The notes: generated by a model not told the origin, from the sequence alone. A DNA stretch of 64,000 nucleotides from Candidatus Woesearchaeota archaeon (GCA_018653365.1 JABIAG010000003.1:62001-126000), one strand, 5' to 3'; positions 9,051-16,168 are shown, counted from the stretch's first letter. Numbers and translations: made by a program.

Positions 9051-10647
9051 ATTGATTTAGTTCAATTTCAGGATCTGTTTTAATTGCGAGTAAAATTTCA
9101 TAGAATGGGATCTCTTCTTTAAAGTCAAGTTTTTTGCAGGCTTTGGCATACAGTTTAAAATAAGTCAACAATGTGTGATGCTTTAAGTGTTTAATTAACC
9201 TTTTTAGATCTTGCACTTCAAAAAAAACATGGGTATTCGGATCAAAAAGGTTTTTTACCGCTTCTTTTTCAGTGATTAATGAATAATCCTCGGTTGCATC
9301 GTCTAATTCTTCAATAAGACTTAAATCTCCATTAAAGCAGGTGGCTTTTTCTTCAAGTTCATGTAATAATATCAAGAACATTATTTTATATCCTGCATAA
9401 TGTAATTGTCCTCTTTGATTATAGGCTTCATCAACAGATTTTTTCCCACTCTGTACTTGTTGTAAGATTCTTTTTAAGTTGACTTTTTTAAGATGGTTTG
9501 AAGGTGTTATCAGTCTTGAATTGCTGTTTATCACAATGTTTCTTCCTTCAATTGTTAAGGGATGGGATTCATATGTGTCTACGGTTATGGTTTTAATTAA
9601 GGACAGGGCTTCAGCTATTCCTTCCGATTTTAGATGTGAAAACAGTCTTTGTATTTTTTTTGTTTTTTGTTTTTTTAATGAAGTGTCGTATAAATGTCCT
9701 AATTCATGAAATGCAGTTGCTTCAAAATCTGTTGGGGGAATTCCGGTTCCTACAATTTTATTTGCAACTAGTTGTAAAGCACTAAAATCTAGTTTGATGA
9801 AAATTTCTATTAAGTCTTGATCAATTTTGTAATAATAACCTGCTCTTTTTGCTAAGTTTCCTATGTATAAATTTATTTTTAGGTCTTGAATTATAAGTTC
9901 GGGATTTTTTTCTATTAATGTGATAAAATGATCAGTTAAAGTTTTTAGTATTGTATGGTCTAAATCATCTTCTGGCTTATCATAAACTAATAATCTCGAA
10001 AATAAGTATGCTGGCTCTACATAATCTCTCTCAGATTCGATTAGATCTTCGTCTGAAGGATCAAGGTTTGCGTCTTCTTTGTCTAATTCGTCTTCTGCAA
10101 TATATTCTTTTTCTCTATCAATAAACTCTTTTCTTAGTTTTTTTGTGTATATGTCACGTTCATGTAAGTAATCTACATCTAAGTCTTCTCGTTCAATTAG
10201 CTTAGATATTTGGTCGCCTAATATTGAGGTCAAAATTTGACCATTTACTTTGTTTCTTTTTGAGTGAAAGAGTCCAGTGGCGTTTAAAATAATGTGATTT
10301 CCATTAATTTTTTTTACCACTTTGTATTTTTTATGGGATTGTAATAGAAAACCAATTTTTTTGTGGGGGTGGTTTATGATGGTATCTTTTATGTTTTGGC
10401 TTCTTAAGTAATGGTTAATTTTTAAAAAACAATATTGGAGTCGAGTTTGTTCTTTTTCAGTAAGTGTTGAGTGTGTTTCTCTTATTATGCTTGATGTTAT
10501 TTTGTTAAGCTGTTTGTATGCTTTTGTCTCTTTTTTGTATCTTTCTAGGTGAGACAAATATTTTTTGAGTTCTTTTATGTGTGGTACGTTTTTTTCTCTT
10601 AAGATTTGTGTGGCTTCTCGGATTATGGTACGTATTTTGTTTTGCAT
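9040..10647 (-). CDS. uncharacterised protein with zincin-like HELGH motif
   Basis: A 535-residue protein I do not recognise. Around residue 315 it carries ATAFHELGHLYD, an HExxH zinc-metallopeptidase motif in an alpha-helical, charged protein. An acidic block (KEYIAEDELDKEDANLDPSDED) precedes it, and the N-terminal 100 residues look coiled-coil. No signal peptide or membrane segment is visible, so a cytoplasmic enzyme is likely. A TATA element at 10671-10678 is 26 bases before the ATG. A third zinc ligand cannot be assigned by eye, and protease activity is only suggested. A second uncharacterised HExxH protein is encoded at 39803-41086. Confidence 0.8.
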   Translation of the reverse strand: MQNKIRTIIREATQILREKNVPHIKELKKYLSHLERYKKETKAYKQLNKITSSIIRETHSTLTEKEQTRLQYCFLKINHYLRSQNIKDTIINHPHKKIGFLLQSHKKYKVVKKINGNHIILNATGLFHSKRNKVNGQILTSILGDQISKLIEREDLDVDYLHERDIYTKKLRKEFIDREKEYIAEDELDKEDANLDPSDEDLIESERDYVEPAYLFSRLLVYDKPEDDLDHTILKTLTDHFITLIEKNPELIIQDLKINLYIGNLAKRAGYYYKIDQDLIEIFIKLDFSALQLVANKIVGTGIPPTDFEATAFHELGHLYDTSLKKQKTKKIQRLFSHLKSEGIAEALSLIKTITVDTYESHPLTIEGRNIVINSNSRLITPSNHLKKVNLKRILQQVQSGKKSVDEAYNQRGQLHYAGYKIMFLILLHELEEKATCFNGDLSLIEELDDATEDYSLITEKEAVKNLFDPNTHVFFEVQDLKRLIKHLKHHTLLTYFKLYAKACKKLDFKEEIPFYEILLAIKTDPEIELNQFIP

Positions 10648-10670
10648 ACGTTTTTTTGGGGGTTGTGTCT

Positions 10671-10678
10671 ATTTATAT
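10671..10678 (-). promoter_or_regulatory. TATA box of the HELGH protein gene
   Basis: ATTTATAT on the plus strand reads ATATAAAT on the minus strand and lies about 26 bases before the ATG at 10647. Confidence 0.55.
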
Positions 10679-10691
10679 TTTTTGTATTTGG

Positions 10692-10834
10692 TTCTGTCGT
10701 CGTAAGATTTATTCTTTACGACGTATAACTCGTCATATTCCTGTTTCTGTCGTCGTATGGACTTTTCTTTACGACGTATAAATCAATTTTATGTTTTTCT
10801 ATCCGTCGATAAATCTTTTCTTTACGACGTATAA
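10692..10834. repeat. three 37-bp hairpin repeats with exact 53-bp period
   Basis: Copies at 10692-10728, 10745-10781 and 10798-10834. The first two begin TTCTGTCGTCGTA and all end CTTTACGACGTATAA; the third has a diverged left arm. Each folds into a hairpin, CGTCGTAA/TTTACGACG in copy one, with a variable A/T-rich loop, and copies are separated by unrelated 16-base spacers. The array fills the intergenic region between two divergent promoters. Too few copies and too short spacers for a standard CRISPR array; no cas gene is present. Could be a multi-site operator or a small repeat family. Confidence 0.8.
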
Positions 10835-10906
10835 CCTCTTGATTGCGTTCTAAACGCCTTTTTCTCAGATTTTCCGAATTTTTGATTGTAATTAAGAATA
10901 ATTAAA

Positions 10907-10914
10907 TTTATAAA
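10907..10914 (+). promoter_or_regulatory. TATA box of the HD-domain gene
   Basis: TTTATAAA centred 25-26 bases before the ATG at 10936. This spacing favours 10936 over the track's ATG at 10927, which would lie upstream of the transcription start. Confidence 0.55.
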
Positions 10915-10935
10915 CCATCCCAAGAAATGCAAATT

Positions 10936-11490
10936 ATGGATAAGCATTACACAGTATTACCAAAGCGAGAAAAGTGTTTGAGTTTACTTGAACAACATGG
11001 AATTACTGGGCAAGTTCTTGAGCACTCAAAATTAGTTAATAAAATCGCAGTGTTTCTTGCTAACTCTTTAATTGCAAAAACAGAATTAATAGATCTTCAG
11101 CTAACAGATCGAGCAAGCTTACTTCATGATATTGGAAAAAATGAGGCTGTACAACAGCATCATTCTCTTGTTGGAGCTAAAATTCTTGAGGAGTTAGGTT
11201 TTCCCAAGCTTGCTGCTGCAGTTAAACATCACAAGGGAGATTTCATTTTAGAAAGCAAATTTAATGGTTGGGAAGAATTGTTAGTTTATTATGCTGATGT
11301 ACGAGTTCTAGAAACTGATATCTTGTCTCTTGATGAGCGTATTAGTCGTTTAAAACAAATGAAACCAGAAAATATTGCTGTATTAGATAAAATTCTTGCT
11401 AAACAGAAAGCATTAGAATCTCAAATATTCCAGCATCTAGAATTCTCACCATCTGATCTTAAGGAAAAGATAACTAATTTAAGTGATTAA
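10936..11490 (+). CDS. HD-domain phosphohydrolase
   Basis: A 184-residue HD-superfamily protein. HSKLVNKIA supplies the first His, RASLLHDIGK is the HD motif, and HHSLVGAKILEELG and AVKHHKGDF follow in the order of metal-dependent phosphohydrolases such as archaeal HDIG proteins. The substrate (nucleotide, cyclic nucleotide or RNA) cannot be told. It starts with its own promoter and is followed 15 bases later by the truncated helicase gene, so the two are probably co-transcribed. Confidence 0.85.
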   Translation: MDKHYTVLPKREKCLSLLEQHGITGQVLEHSKLVNKIAVFLANSLIAKTELIDLQLTDRASLLHDIGKNEAVQQHHSLVGAKILEELGFPKLAAAVKHHKGDFILESKFNGWEELLVYYADVRVLETDILSLDERISRLKQMKPENIAVLDKILAKQKALESQIFQHLEFSPSDLKEKITNLSD

Positions 11491-11505
11491 GCATTCTTCC
11501 TCTAA

Positions 11506-12171
11506 ATGGACTTAATAGAAATCAAATCTCAATTACCTGAAGATCTTTTTAATGTATTAAATCCGGATATAACTGAATTAAGGCCTTCTCAAGAAAAAGC
11601 AATAGGTGCAGGTTTGTTAGAAGGCAGTAACTTATTGGTTTGTACTCCTACTGCTTCTGGTAAAACTCTTATTGCAGAAATTGCTTTGATCAAATCTATA
11701 ATGGAAAATAAGGGCAAGGGTATTTACATTGTTCCGTTGAGAGCACTAGCTACTGAAAAGTTTAAGGAGTTCAAAAAGAAATATGAAAAATTAATCAGAA
11801 TAGCTGTTTCAATTGGTAATATGGATTCTACGGATTCTTATCTTGCAGACTATGATCTGATCTTTTGTACTTCAGAGAAGCTAGATTCATTAATTAGACA
11901 CAATTCTCCTTGGCTTAAATACATCAAAACTGTTGTTGTTGACGAAATACATTTGCTAAATGATTTAAGTCGTGGTCCTACTTTGGAAGTAACCTTAACC
12001 ATTCTTAAAACATTATTAACCAACCCTCAAATTATTGGCCTCTCGGCTACAATAGGCAATCCTAAAGAACTTGCTGACTGGTTAGAAGCAAAACTAGTAC
12101 AAGATTCTTGGCGTCCCGTGGAGCTTAAGAAAGGAGTCTATCTTAAAGGAAACTTAGAATTCTTAGATTAG
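11506..12171 (+). CDS. Hel308/Ski2-like helicase, first RecA domain only (truncated)
   Basis: 221 residues matching the N-terminal RecA-like domain of Hel308: a Q-motif-like RPSQEKAI, motif I TPTASGKT, Ia PLRALATEK, motif II DEIHLL, motif III LSATIGNP. The frame then stops after RPVELKKGVY, where Hel308 proteins normally enter the second RecA domain. Motifs IV-VI, the winged helix and the ratchet domain are absent, and the next 1 kb is occupied by minus-strand membrane-protein genes. Intact Hel308 is about 700 residues, so this is either a remnant, one half of a split gene, or a stand-alone ATPase fragment. Motifs I-III are fully conserved, which argues against long decay. The 3' end overlaps the convergent gene by 9 bases. 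Confidence 0.85.
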   Translation: MDLIEIKSQLPEDLFNVLNPDITELRPSQEKAIGAGLLEGSNLLVCTPTASGKTLIAEIALIKSIMENKGKGIYIVPLRALATEKFKEFKKKYEKLIRIAVSIGNMDSTDSYLADYDLIFCTSEKLDSLIRHNSPWLKYIKTVVVDEIHLLNDLSRGPTLEVTLTILKTLLTNPQIIGLSATIGNPKELADWLEAKLVQDSWRPVELKKGVYLKGNLEFLD

Positions 12172-12510
12172 TGTTGGAATTGGTTGTGCAATCCATACTA
12201 TTGTTGTTATAAATAATATTAATACTACCCAGAGTCCTATCCACACTCCCCAAATGTTGAATGTTTCTTTCCATGTTTTTACATAAATATATTTTACCAC
12301 CATTAAGGTTACTAATAGTATGATCGTTGTTAGTATTATGTTTGAGAAGAAAGAAAACACAAACAGTAATGCTGCGAATATTCCTGCTATAATCATATTA
12401 TTTTTTAAATAACCTTTTTCATGTAAAAAGAAAAAACTCATTGATAAAAATAATGTTGCAACTAATGCAAACGCAAAGGAAACTCCTAATCTTAATAATA
12501 TATCATTCAT
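12163..12510 (-). CDS. small four-helix membrane protein
   Basis: 115 residues starting MNDILLRLGVSFAFALVATL. The track's longer 167-aa version begins inside the upstream gene in another frame; the ATG at 12510 overlaps the upstream stop (ATGA), which is the expected coupled start. Four hydrophobic segments of about 20 residues each are visible (LLRLGVSFAFALVATLFLSM, MIIAGIFAALLFVFSFF, IILTTIILLVTLMVVKYIYV, VWIGLWVVLILFITTIVWI). Function unknown; it is co-transcribed with a DUF4013 membrane protein. Confidence 0.75.
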   Translation of the reverse strand: MNDILLRLGVSFAFALVATLFLSMSFFFLHEKGYLKNNMIIAGIFAALLFVFSFFSNIILTTIILLVTLMVVKYIYVKTWKETFNIWGVWIGLWVVLILFITTIVWIAQPIPTLI

Positions 12511-13139
12511 TTGTAATCTTCTCCAATTACAGTGTAAAAGATTGTTCCGCCAACAAAACTTATTATTGCATTGCCAACTTGTTGTATTGCAAATGCAGGG
12601 CTTAATCCTTTTATTCCTCCTAATGCTAGTGCGATAACAAGATAAGTTAGTGCTCCAACAATCCATGCTTTGAAATATCTTGCTGTAAACGCTCTTTTGA
12701 ATACTAAATTTATATTGAAGGCTTTTCCTAATTTCTTGCTAAACCCAAATGAAAGTATTGCTGATGGAAATACATATGCAGTTATCAATAGTATGATTAC
12801 TCCAATGATTACTAATCCTGCTGAGCTTGCGATTAGTTGTTCTATGCCTTTTCCTTCTAACACATTAATAATAACTGTTCCAAAGGCAAGTACTGCATAT
12901 ACTGCTGCGGGTATGAAATAAACAAACCCTATAACTACCATAAAAAATCCGTTTACAAACTTTTCTCCCCATTGGTCCCACTCGGGAAGTTTAAATCTTT
13001 GTCTGTTTGCGGTTCTTGCACACTCTAATACATAACCTAATGCAAAGAAATTCACTATTGGAACTATTGTAAGAAGTATTCCTAAGATTAATTTTCTAAA
13101 ATCTGTGAATGGTCTTTTTAGCGCTTCTGAGTAATGCAT
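12507..13139 (-). CDS. DUF4013-family membrane protein
   Basis: 210 residues, multi-spanning. The N-terminal block DFRKLILGILLTIVPIVNFFALGY followed by ARTANRQRFKLPEWDQWGEKFVNG is the diagnostic DUF4013 pattern (LPEWDxW). Four to five membrane segments follow. DUF4013 proteins occur in many archaea and bacteria and have no assigned function. An SD-like AGGGGGAA lies 4 bases before the ATG, and its stop overlaps the start of the next membrane-protein gene. Confidence 0.85.
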   Translation of the reverse strand: MHYSEALKRPFTDFRKLILGILLTIVPIVNFFALGYVLECARTANRQRFKLPEWDQWGEKFVNGFFMVVIGFVYFIPAAVYAVLAFGTVIINVLEGKGIEQLIASSAGLVIIGVIILLITAYVFPSAILSFGFSKKLGKAFNINLVFKRAFTARYFKAWIVGALTYLVIALALGGIKGLSPAFAIQQVGNAIISFVGGTIFYTVIGEDYK

Positions 13140-13184
13140 TTATTCCCCCTATTTAGAAATTAGGTTTTGAGTTTATATATTTTT

Positions 13185-14303
13185 CTACAATCCTAATGTT
13201 TTAAGCACTTTCTCAGAATTAAATTCTTCAATGTCTTTATACTCCTGACCCATCCCAAGATACATTATTGGTTTTCCAGTTACATAACTAACAGATATTG
13301 CCGCTCCGCCTTTTTCATCTATGTCCGCTTTAGATAATATGATCCCGTCAATTTCTACTGCTTCATTAAATTTGGTTGCTTGTTCTACACAATCATTTCC
13401 CGTAATGCTCTCTCCAACAAAGATTTTCAAATCAGGATTTGCAACACGAATTATTTTTTTCATTTCATCTACAAGATTAGCATTGCTATGTAGCCTTCCC
13501 GCAGTATCTATTAATACAACATCTATGCCTTTTGCTTCTGCATGTTTGATTGCATCAAATGCTACTGCTGCAGGATCTGATCCATAATCATGTTTGATCA
13601 TCTTAACTCCTAGTTTGTCTGCGTGTTCTTGTAGTTGGTCTATTGCTGCTGCTCTGAATGTGTCTGCTGCTGCCAGTACTACTGTTTTTTTCTTATCGAG
13701 CATCATTTTTGCAAATTTTGCAATGGTTGTTGTCTTTCCACTTCCATTTATTCCTAAGAAACAAATTACTAAGGGCGTTTTTTCTAATTTTTTTTCTAAA
13801 TCTATGTTTTCAACATTCAAAACTTCTTTTATGCTTTCTCTTAAACTGGTTTGTATTGTTTCACTTACTTTTTTTATTGGTTTGTCAACAATATTTTCTT
13901 TTAGATCTTCTTTGATTTTTTCTATTACTTCTGTTGCAACATTATTTTCGAGTAGCATTACTTCCAGGTCCCAAAATAAGTCTTCAAACTTTTTTTCGCT
14001 TATCTTTTTTGATGTTATTTTGTGAAAGAATCCTTTTTTCTTAGGCTTGTCTCGAGGCTCAGAATCCTTTTTTTCTTCTTCAACAGCGGGTTCTATTTCT
14101 TCTTTTTTTGTTTCTTTTTCAACAACAGTTTCTTGTTTTTTTTCAACTTTTTTTTCTTTTTCTTTGATCTTTTTTTGTTTTTTTTCTACAACTTTTTCTT
14201 CTTTAGGAGTTTCAATCTCTTCTACATCTTCAGCTTCTTCTTCTACCTTTTTTGAGAACTTATCTACTGCATTCTTTAATTTATTTTTAAGAAATTTAAA
14301 CAT
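13185..14303 (-). CDS. ftsY: signal recognition particle receptor FtsY
   Basis: SRP GTPase receptor that docks SRP-ribosome complexes at the membrane. After a highly charged Lys/Glu-rich A domain (residues 1-95) comes the NG domain: helical N domain from about 95-170, G1 GINGSGKTT, DTFRAAAIDQL, G3 DTAGRLHSN, G4 LSKADIDEKGGAAIS and closing GQEYKDIEEF. The 372-residue length is typical. It overlaps the prefoldin alpha gene upstream by 8 bases, the pairing seen in many archaea, and its partner SRP RNA is also encoded in this window (41970-42250). Confidence 0.97.
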   Translation of the reverse strand: MFKFLKNKLKNAVDKFSKKVEEEAEDVEEIETPKEEKVVEKKQKKIKEKEKKVEKKQETVVEKETKKEEIEPAVEEEKKDSEPRDKPKKKGFFHKITSKKISEKKFEDLFWDLEVMLLENNVATEVIEKIKEDLKENIVDKPIKKVSETIQTSLRESIKEVLNVENIDLEKKLEKTPLVICFLGINGSGKTTTIAKFAKMMLDKKKTVVLAAADTFRAAAIDQLQEHADKLGVKMIKHDYGSDPAAVAFDAIKHAEAKGIDVVLIDTAGRLHSNANLVDEMKKIIRVANPDLKIFVGESITGNDCVEQATKFNEAVEIDGIILSKADIDEKGGAAISVSYVTGKPIMYLGMGQEYKDIEEFNSEKVLKTLGL

Positions 14304-14706
14304 TTTTTTCCATTACTTTTTGTACGTCAGCTTCTAGTGTTGATGCTTTTCTTAAACTAGCGTTGATTCTCTCAATAAATTCTTCACTGAGTGTATCTAT
14401 TTCATGGATTTGTTGCTCTACTAATGCTTTAGCACCATTTACATCTTTTTTTACTACAACTCCACTTCCAACATTTACAAGTAATTCTTTCACTCCTTTT
14501 ATTTTTGATTTTATGAATATTCCTTGGGATACGGGAGTTAGTAATTCTTTTTCTTCTTTTGTATTGCTCAATTCATCTATTGAGCTTATTGTACTAACTA
14601 ATTCTGCTTTTTGTTGTTGTAGTGTTTCTACTTGTTTGTGTAGTTGCATTACTTCTTGTTGAATTGTTTGCATTTCCATGTATTTTTTTTGGGTTTCTTC
14701 ATTCAT
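14296..14706 (-). CDS. pfdA: prefoldin subunit alpha
   Basis: 136-residue chaperone subunit: two long coiled-coil helices (residues 1-45 and 90-132) flank a beta-hairpin region with LLTPVSQGIFIKSKIK and LLVNVGSGVVVKKDV, which is the prefoldin alpha core. Forms the alpha2beta4 jellyfish-shaped holdase that delivers unfolded proteins to the thermosome. Upstream of and overlapping ftsY; scpA lies 31 bases upstream, so ScpA, PfdA and FtsY probably share a transcript. Confidence 0.95.
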   Translation of the reverse strand: MNEETQKKYMEMQTIQQEVMQLHKQVETLQQQKAELVSTISSIDELSNTKEEKELLTPVSQGIFIKSKIKGVKELLVNVGSGVVVKKDVNGAKALVEQQIHEIDTLSEEFIERINASLRKASTLEADVQKVMEKNV

Positions 14707-14737
14707 GTTATTTTAGAATTAATTCGCGTTTAAAAAA

Positions 14738-15484
14738 CTACTGTTTTTTGTTTAACATTTTGATGAATATTGGGGAGAAGTGTTGGTGTTGTACTAGGTT
14801 GACATGTCTTTGGTTTTCTAAATGTAATAAGGGTATGAAAGTCATTATTTTGTCTTCTTTGCTATTGGATGGGATTAGTTCGTTAAATCCCAAGATCTTT
14901 TTTTCTGTAGTGCTAAAATGTGTTTTTATTTTTCCATACACTTCTCTTATTACTTCGGTTATGTCTCTTGTCTTTTCGGGTATTTTTATTTCTACATCAG
15001 GTAAATCTTTTAACACTCTTCTCTTTTTTACTTCTAAAGCTTGTTGGAGTGCATCTACAAGGTCAAATATGCTCACCTTTCTTTCTCTTGGTTGGGGTGT
15101 TCTTGGGATTAAGAGTGGTTTTTCTTCACCATTTTCGAGGTTTCTTAGCTGGTCATCTAGTAATCCTTCTTCCATATATTCTGATAAGTTCTCTTCTGGT
15201 TGGTTGAACAGGTTGTCAAAGTTGCTCATATCACTTCCTAAAAACCTGTTGGATTTGATTTTTAATAATACTGTTGCTGCTAGTAAAACTTTGCCTGAAA
15301 CCATGAAGTCCATTTCTTTTAATTTCTTTAACATTTGTAGATATTCTGCAGTTAGTTGTGAGACGTCAACATCCCAGGGGTCAATATCTCCGACTTTTAC
15401 TAGGTCATAAATAATAGACTGCCAAGTAACTTCATCTTCATTTAGAAGTAAATTAAATATTTTATCACTGCTCTGTTTACTCAT
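14738..15484 (-). CDS. scpA: segregation and condensation protein A (kleisin)
   Basis: 248-residue kleisin that bridges the SMC dimer with ScpB. The N-terminal domain WQSIIYDLVKVGDIDPWDVDVSQLTAEYL and the helix DFMVSGKVLLAATVLLKIKSNRFLG are diagnostic for ScpA; the C-terminal winged helix (residues 170-235) shows STTEKKILGFNELIP and ends FIPLLHLENQRHVNLVQHQHFSPIFI. ScpB is encoded separately at 21983-22717; no smc gene is in the window. Confidence 0.93.
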   Translation of the reverse strand: MSKQSSDKIFNLLLNEDEVTWQSIIYDLVKVGDIDPWDVDVSQLTAEYLQMLKKLKEMDFMVSGKVLLAATVLLKIKSNRFLGSDMSNFDNLFNQPEENLSEYMEEGLLDDQLRNLENGEEKPLLIPRTPQPRERKVSIFDLVDALQQALEVKKRRVLKDLPDVEIKIPEKTRDITEVIREVYGKIKTHFSTTEKKILGFNELIPSNSKEDKIMTFIPLLHLENQRHVNLVQHQHFSPIFIKMLNKKQ

Positions 15485-15524
15485 GAAAAAAGAATTGCTC
15501 TGTCGGTATTTAAATTTATCGCAA

Positions 15525-15656
15525 TTATAAATCCATGGCCTTACCTAATTCTAACTCCATTTTTCTGAAATACTCTTCGGATGCATTACATGATGCAAAC
15601 TTTCCATGTTTGTCTCTGCATCTGAATACTCTAAAGTCTAAATAGTTTCTTTTCAT
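15525..15656 (-). CDS. small basic protein (43 aa), unknown
   Basis: Too short for the track. The frame MKRNYLDFRVFRCRDKHGKF continues to LGKAMDL. Support comes from a strong Shine-Dalgarno sequence (GAGGTGA) 5 bases before the ATG and from its place upstream of scpA on the same strand. It has two cysteines and aromatic/basic character. I recognise no family. Confidence 0.5.
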   Translation of the reverse strand: MKRNYLDFRVFRCRDKHGKFASCNASEEYFRKMELELGKAMDL

Positions 15657-15806
15657 TTTTATTCACCTCAGTACTGTTAGAGTGTTGAACTATATCTATT
15701 CTGTCTTTAATGGTTAAAGAATGTTTTAAAATGAGAATCTTTAAATAAAAACATTAGCTTTCATTGATTTATATAGGGCCCATAGCTCAGTCTGGTTAGA
15801 GCGCTG

Positions 15807-15835
15807 AGTTTAAGAGGCAACTCTTATTCGCGCAA
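15807..15835 (+). other. intron 1 of tRNA-Ile (29 nt, position 29/30)
   Basis: Bounded by a canonical bulge-helix-bulge with a perfect 4-bp central helix GCGC/GCGC, outer AGA/TCT and an internal hairpin AAGAG-GCAA-CTCTT. Cleavage after the second base of each 3-base bulge restores CTGGT. Confidence 0.8.
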
Positions 15836-15843
15836 GTCTTATA

Positions 15844-15889
15844 TGATGTTTTTGGTTGCAATGAAAAAATGCCAAGAATACTCTAAGCC
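15844..15889 (+). other. intron 2 of tRNA-Ile (46 nt, position 37/38)
   Basis: Central helix CTTA/TAAG, bulges TA^T and CC^A, and an internal stem TTTTTGGT/GCCAAGAA. Canonical archaeal intron position. Confidence 0.82.
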
Positions 15890-15930
15890 AGCCAGAGGTC
15901 CGGAGTTCAAATCTCCGTGGGCCCATACAT

Positions 15931-16019
15931 GCGGTAGTAGTGTAGTGGTTTAGCATCGGTCGTTGCCAATTAAAAGCAAAAACGATTGGACCCGAGTTCA
16001 AATCTCGGCTACCGCACCA
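15931..16019 (+). tRNA. tRNA-Gly(GCC) with a 13-nt intron
   Basis: Exons 15931-15968 and 15982-16019 join to a 73-base tRNA plus encoded CCA: acceptor GCGGTAG/CTACCGC, anticodon stem GGTCG/CGATT (two G-U pairs), loop TTGCCAA, T arm CCGAG TTCAAAT CTCGG. The intron ATTAAAAGCAAAA (15969-15981) has a minimal bulge-helix-bulge: central helix TTGC/GCAA, bulges CA^A and AA^A, closed only by the 6-base loop TTAAAA. It starts 5 bases after tRNA-Ile, so the two are co-transcribed, and it is followed by a T-run that could terminate transcription. Confidence 0.92.
15969..15981 (+). other. 13-nt intron of tRNA-Gly (position 37/38)
   Basis: Only a 4-bp central helix and a 6-base loop remain inside the bulges, so the usual second helix of the splice motif is missing. 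Close to the lower size limit for an archaeal tRNA intron. Confidence 0.82.
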
Positions 16020-16050
16020 TTTTTTTAAAATAATTCTGTATTTTTAGTTT

Positions 16051-16149
16051 CCATTGGACACGCGTTGTCCAGTGGGCAGAGAAGGACTGTACCCTTTGAA
16101 TCCGGGCGTTTCAGATGTTTAATTTTCAAGTTTTCCACTGGACAAGTCC
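16051..16149 (+). promoter_or_regulatory. paired CACTGGACAA motifs upstream of the HTH-LAGLIDADG gene
   Basis: Two copies: an inverted pair CCATTGGACA/TTGTCCAGTGG (16051-16075) and CACTGGACAAGTCC (16136-16149). The second ends 10 bases before the TATA-like TTTTTAAAA at 16160-16168. The same CACTGGACAAGTCC occurs 10 bases before the TATA box of the other LAGLIDADG gene (19886-19899), plus another TTGTCCAGTGG. No reading frame occupies 16020-16188. Confidence 0.75.
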
Positions 16150-16159
16150 CGCCCTAAGG

Positions 16160-16168
16160 TTTTTAAAA
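16160..16168 (+). promoter_or_regulatory. TATA box of the HTH-LAGLIDADG gene
   Basis: TTTTTAAAA centred 25 bases before the ATG at 16189, indicating a leaderless mRNA. Confidence 0.6.

Larger units (their letters stand above)
15776..15925 (+). tRNA. tRNA-Ile(UAU) with two introns
   Basis: Exons 15776-15806, 15836-15843 and 15890-15925 join to a 75-base cloverleaf: acceptor GGGCCCA/TGGGCCC, D stem GCTC/GAGC, anticodon stem CTGGT/GCCAG, loop CTTATAA, T arm CGGAG TTCAAAT CTCCG, discriminator A, no encoded CCA. Intron 1 (15807-15835, 29 nt) sits between positions 29 and 30 and forms a bulge-helix-bulge: central helix GCGC/GCGC with bulges TG^A and AA^G. Intron 2 (15844-15889, 46 nt) is at 37/38: central helix CTTA/TAAG, bulges TA^T and CC^A. 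Without both removals no stable anticodon stem forms. Anticodon UAU would read AUA; most archaea use a modified CAU for this. A T/A-rich promoter element (TTTATATAG) directly abuts the 5' end. Confidence 0.88.

Noticed and set aside
10692-10834. Annotating the triple repeat as a CRISPR array
   Set aside because: Only three copies, the third partly diverged, with 16-base spacers and no cas gene in the window. Recorded as a repeat with the mini-array idea left for testing.
12511-12666. N-terminal extension of the 115-aa membrane protein (track ORF of 167 aa)
   Set aside because: The extension is an out-of-frame reading of the DUF4013 gene with Cys/Trp/Arg-rich nonsense; the ATGA-coupled start is normal.
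13321-14337. Several plus-strand ORFs opposite ftsY (88, 143, 85, 77, 96 aa)
   Set aside because: Phe/Ser-rich shadows of Lys/Glu-rich codons; ftsY on the minus strand explains the region.
14622-15410. 262-aa plus-strand ORF opposite scpA
   Set aside because: Antisense shadow; minus-strand scpA has clear family motifs.
15776-15925. Reading the first tRNA as Leu(UAA) or Arg(UCU) from a single-intron model
   Set aside because: With one intron the anticodon stem CTGAG cannot pair with GCCAG, and tRNA-Leu needs a long variable arm. The two-intron model gives a perfect cloverleaf and two good splice motifs.
15810-16001. Minus-strand ORF over tRNA-Ile/Gly (63 aa)
   Set aside because: Antisense of tRNA sequence; the RFELRTSGW-like peptide is the usual artefact of T-arm DNA.
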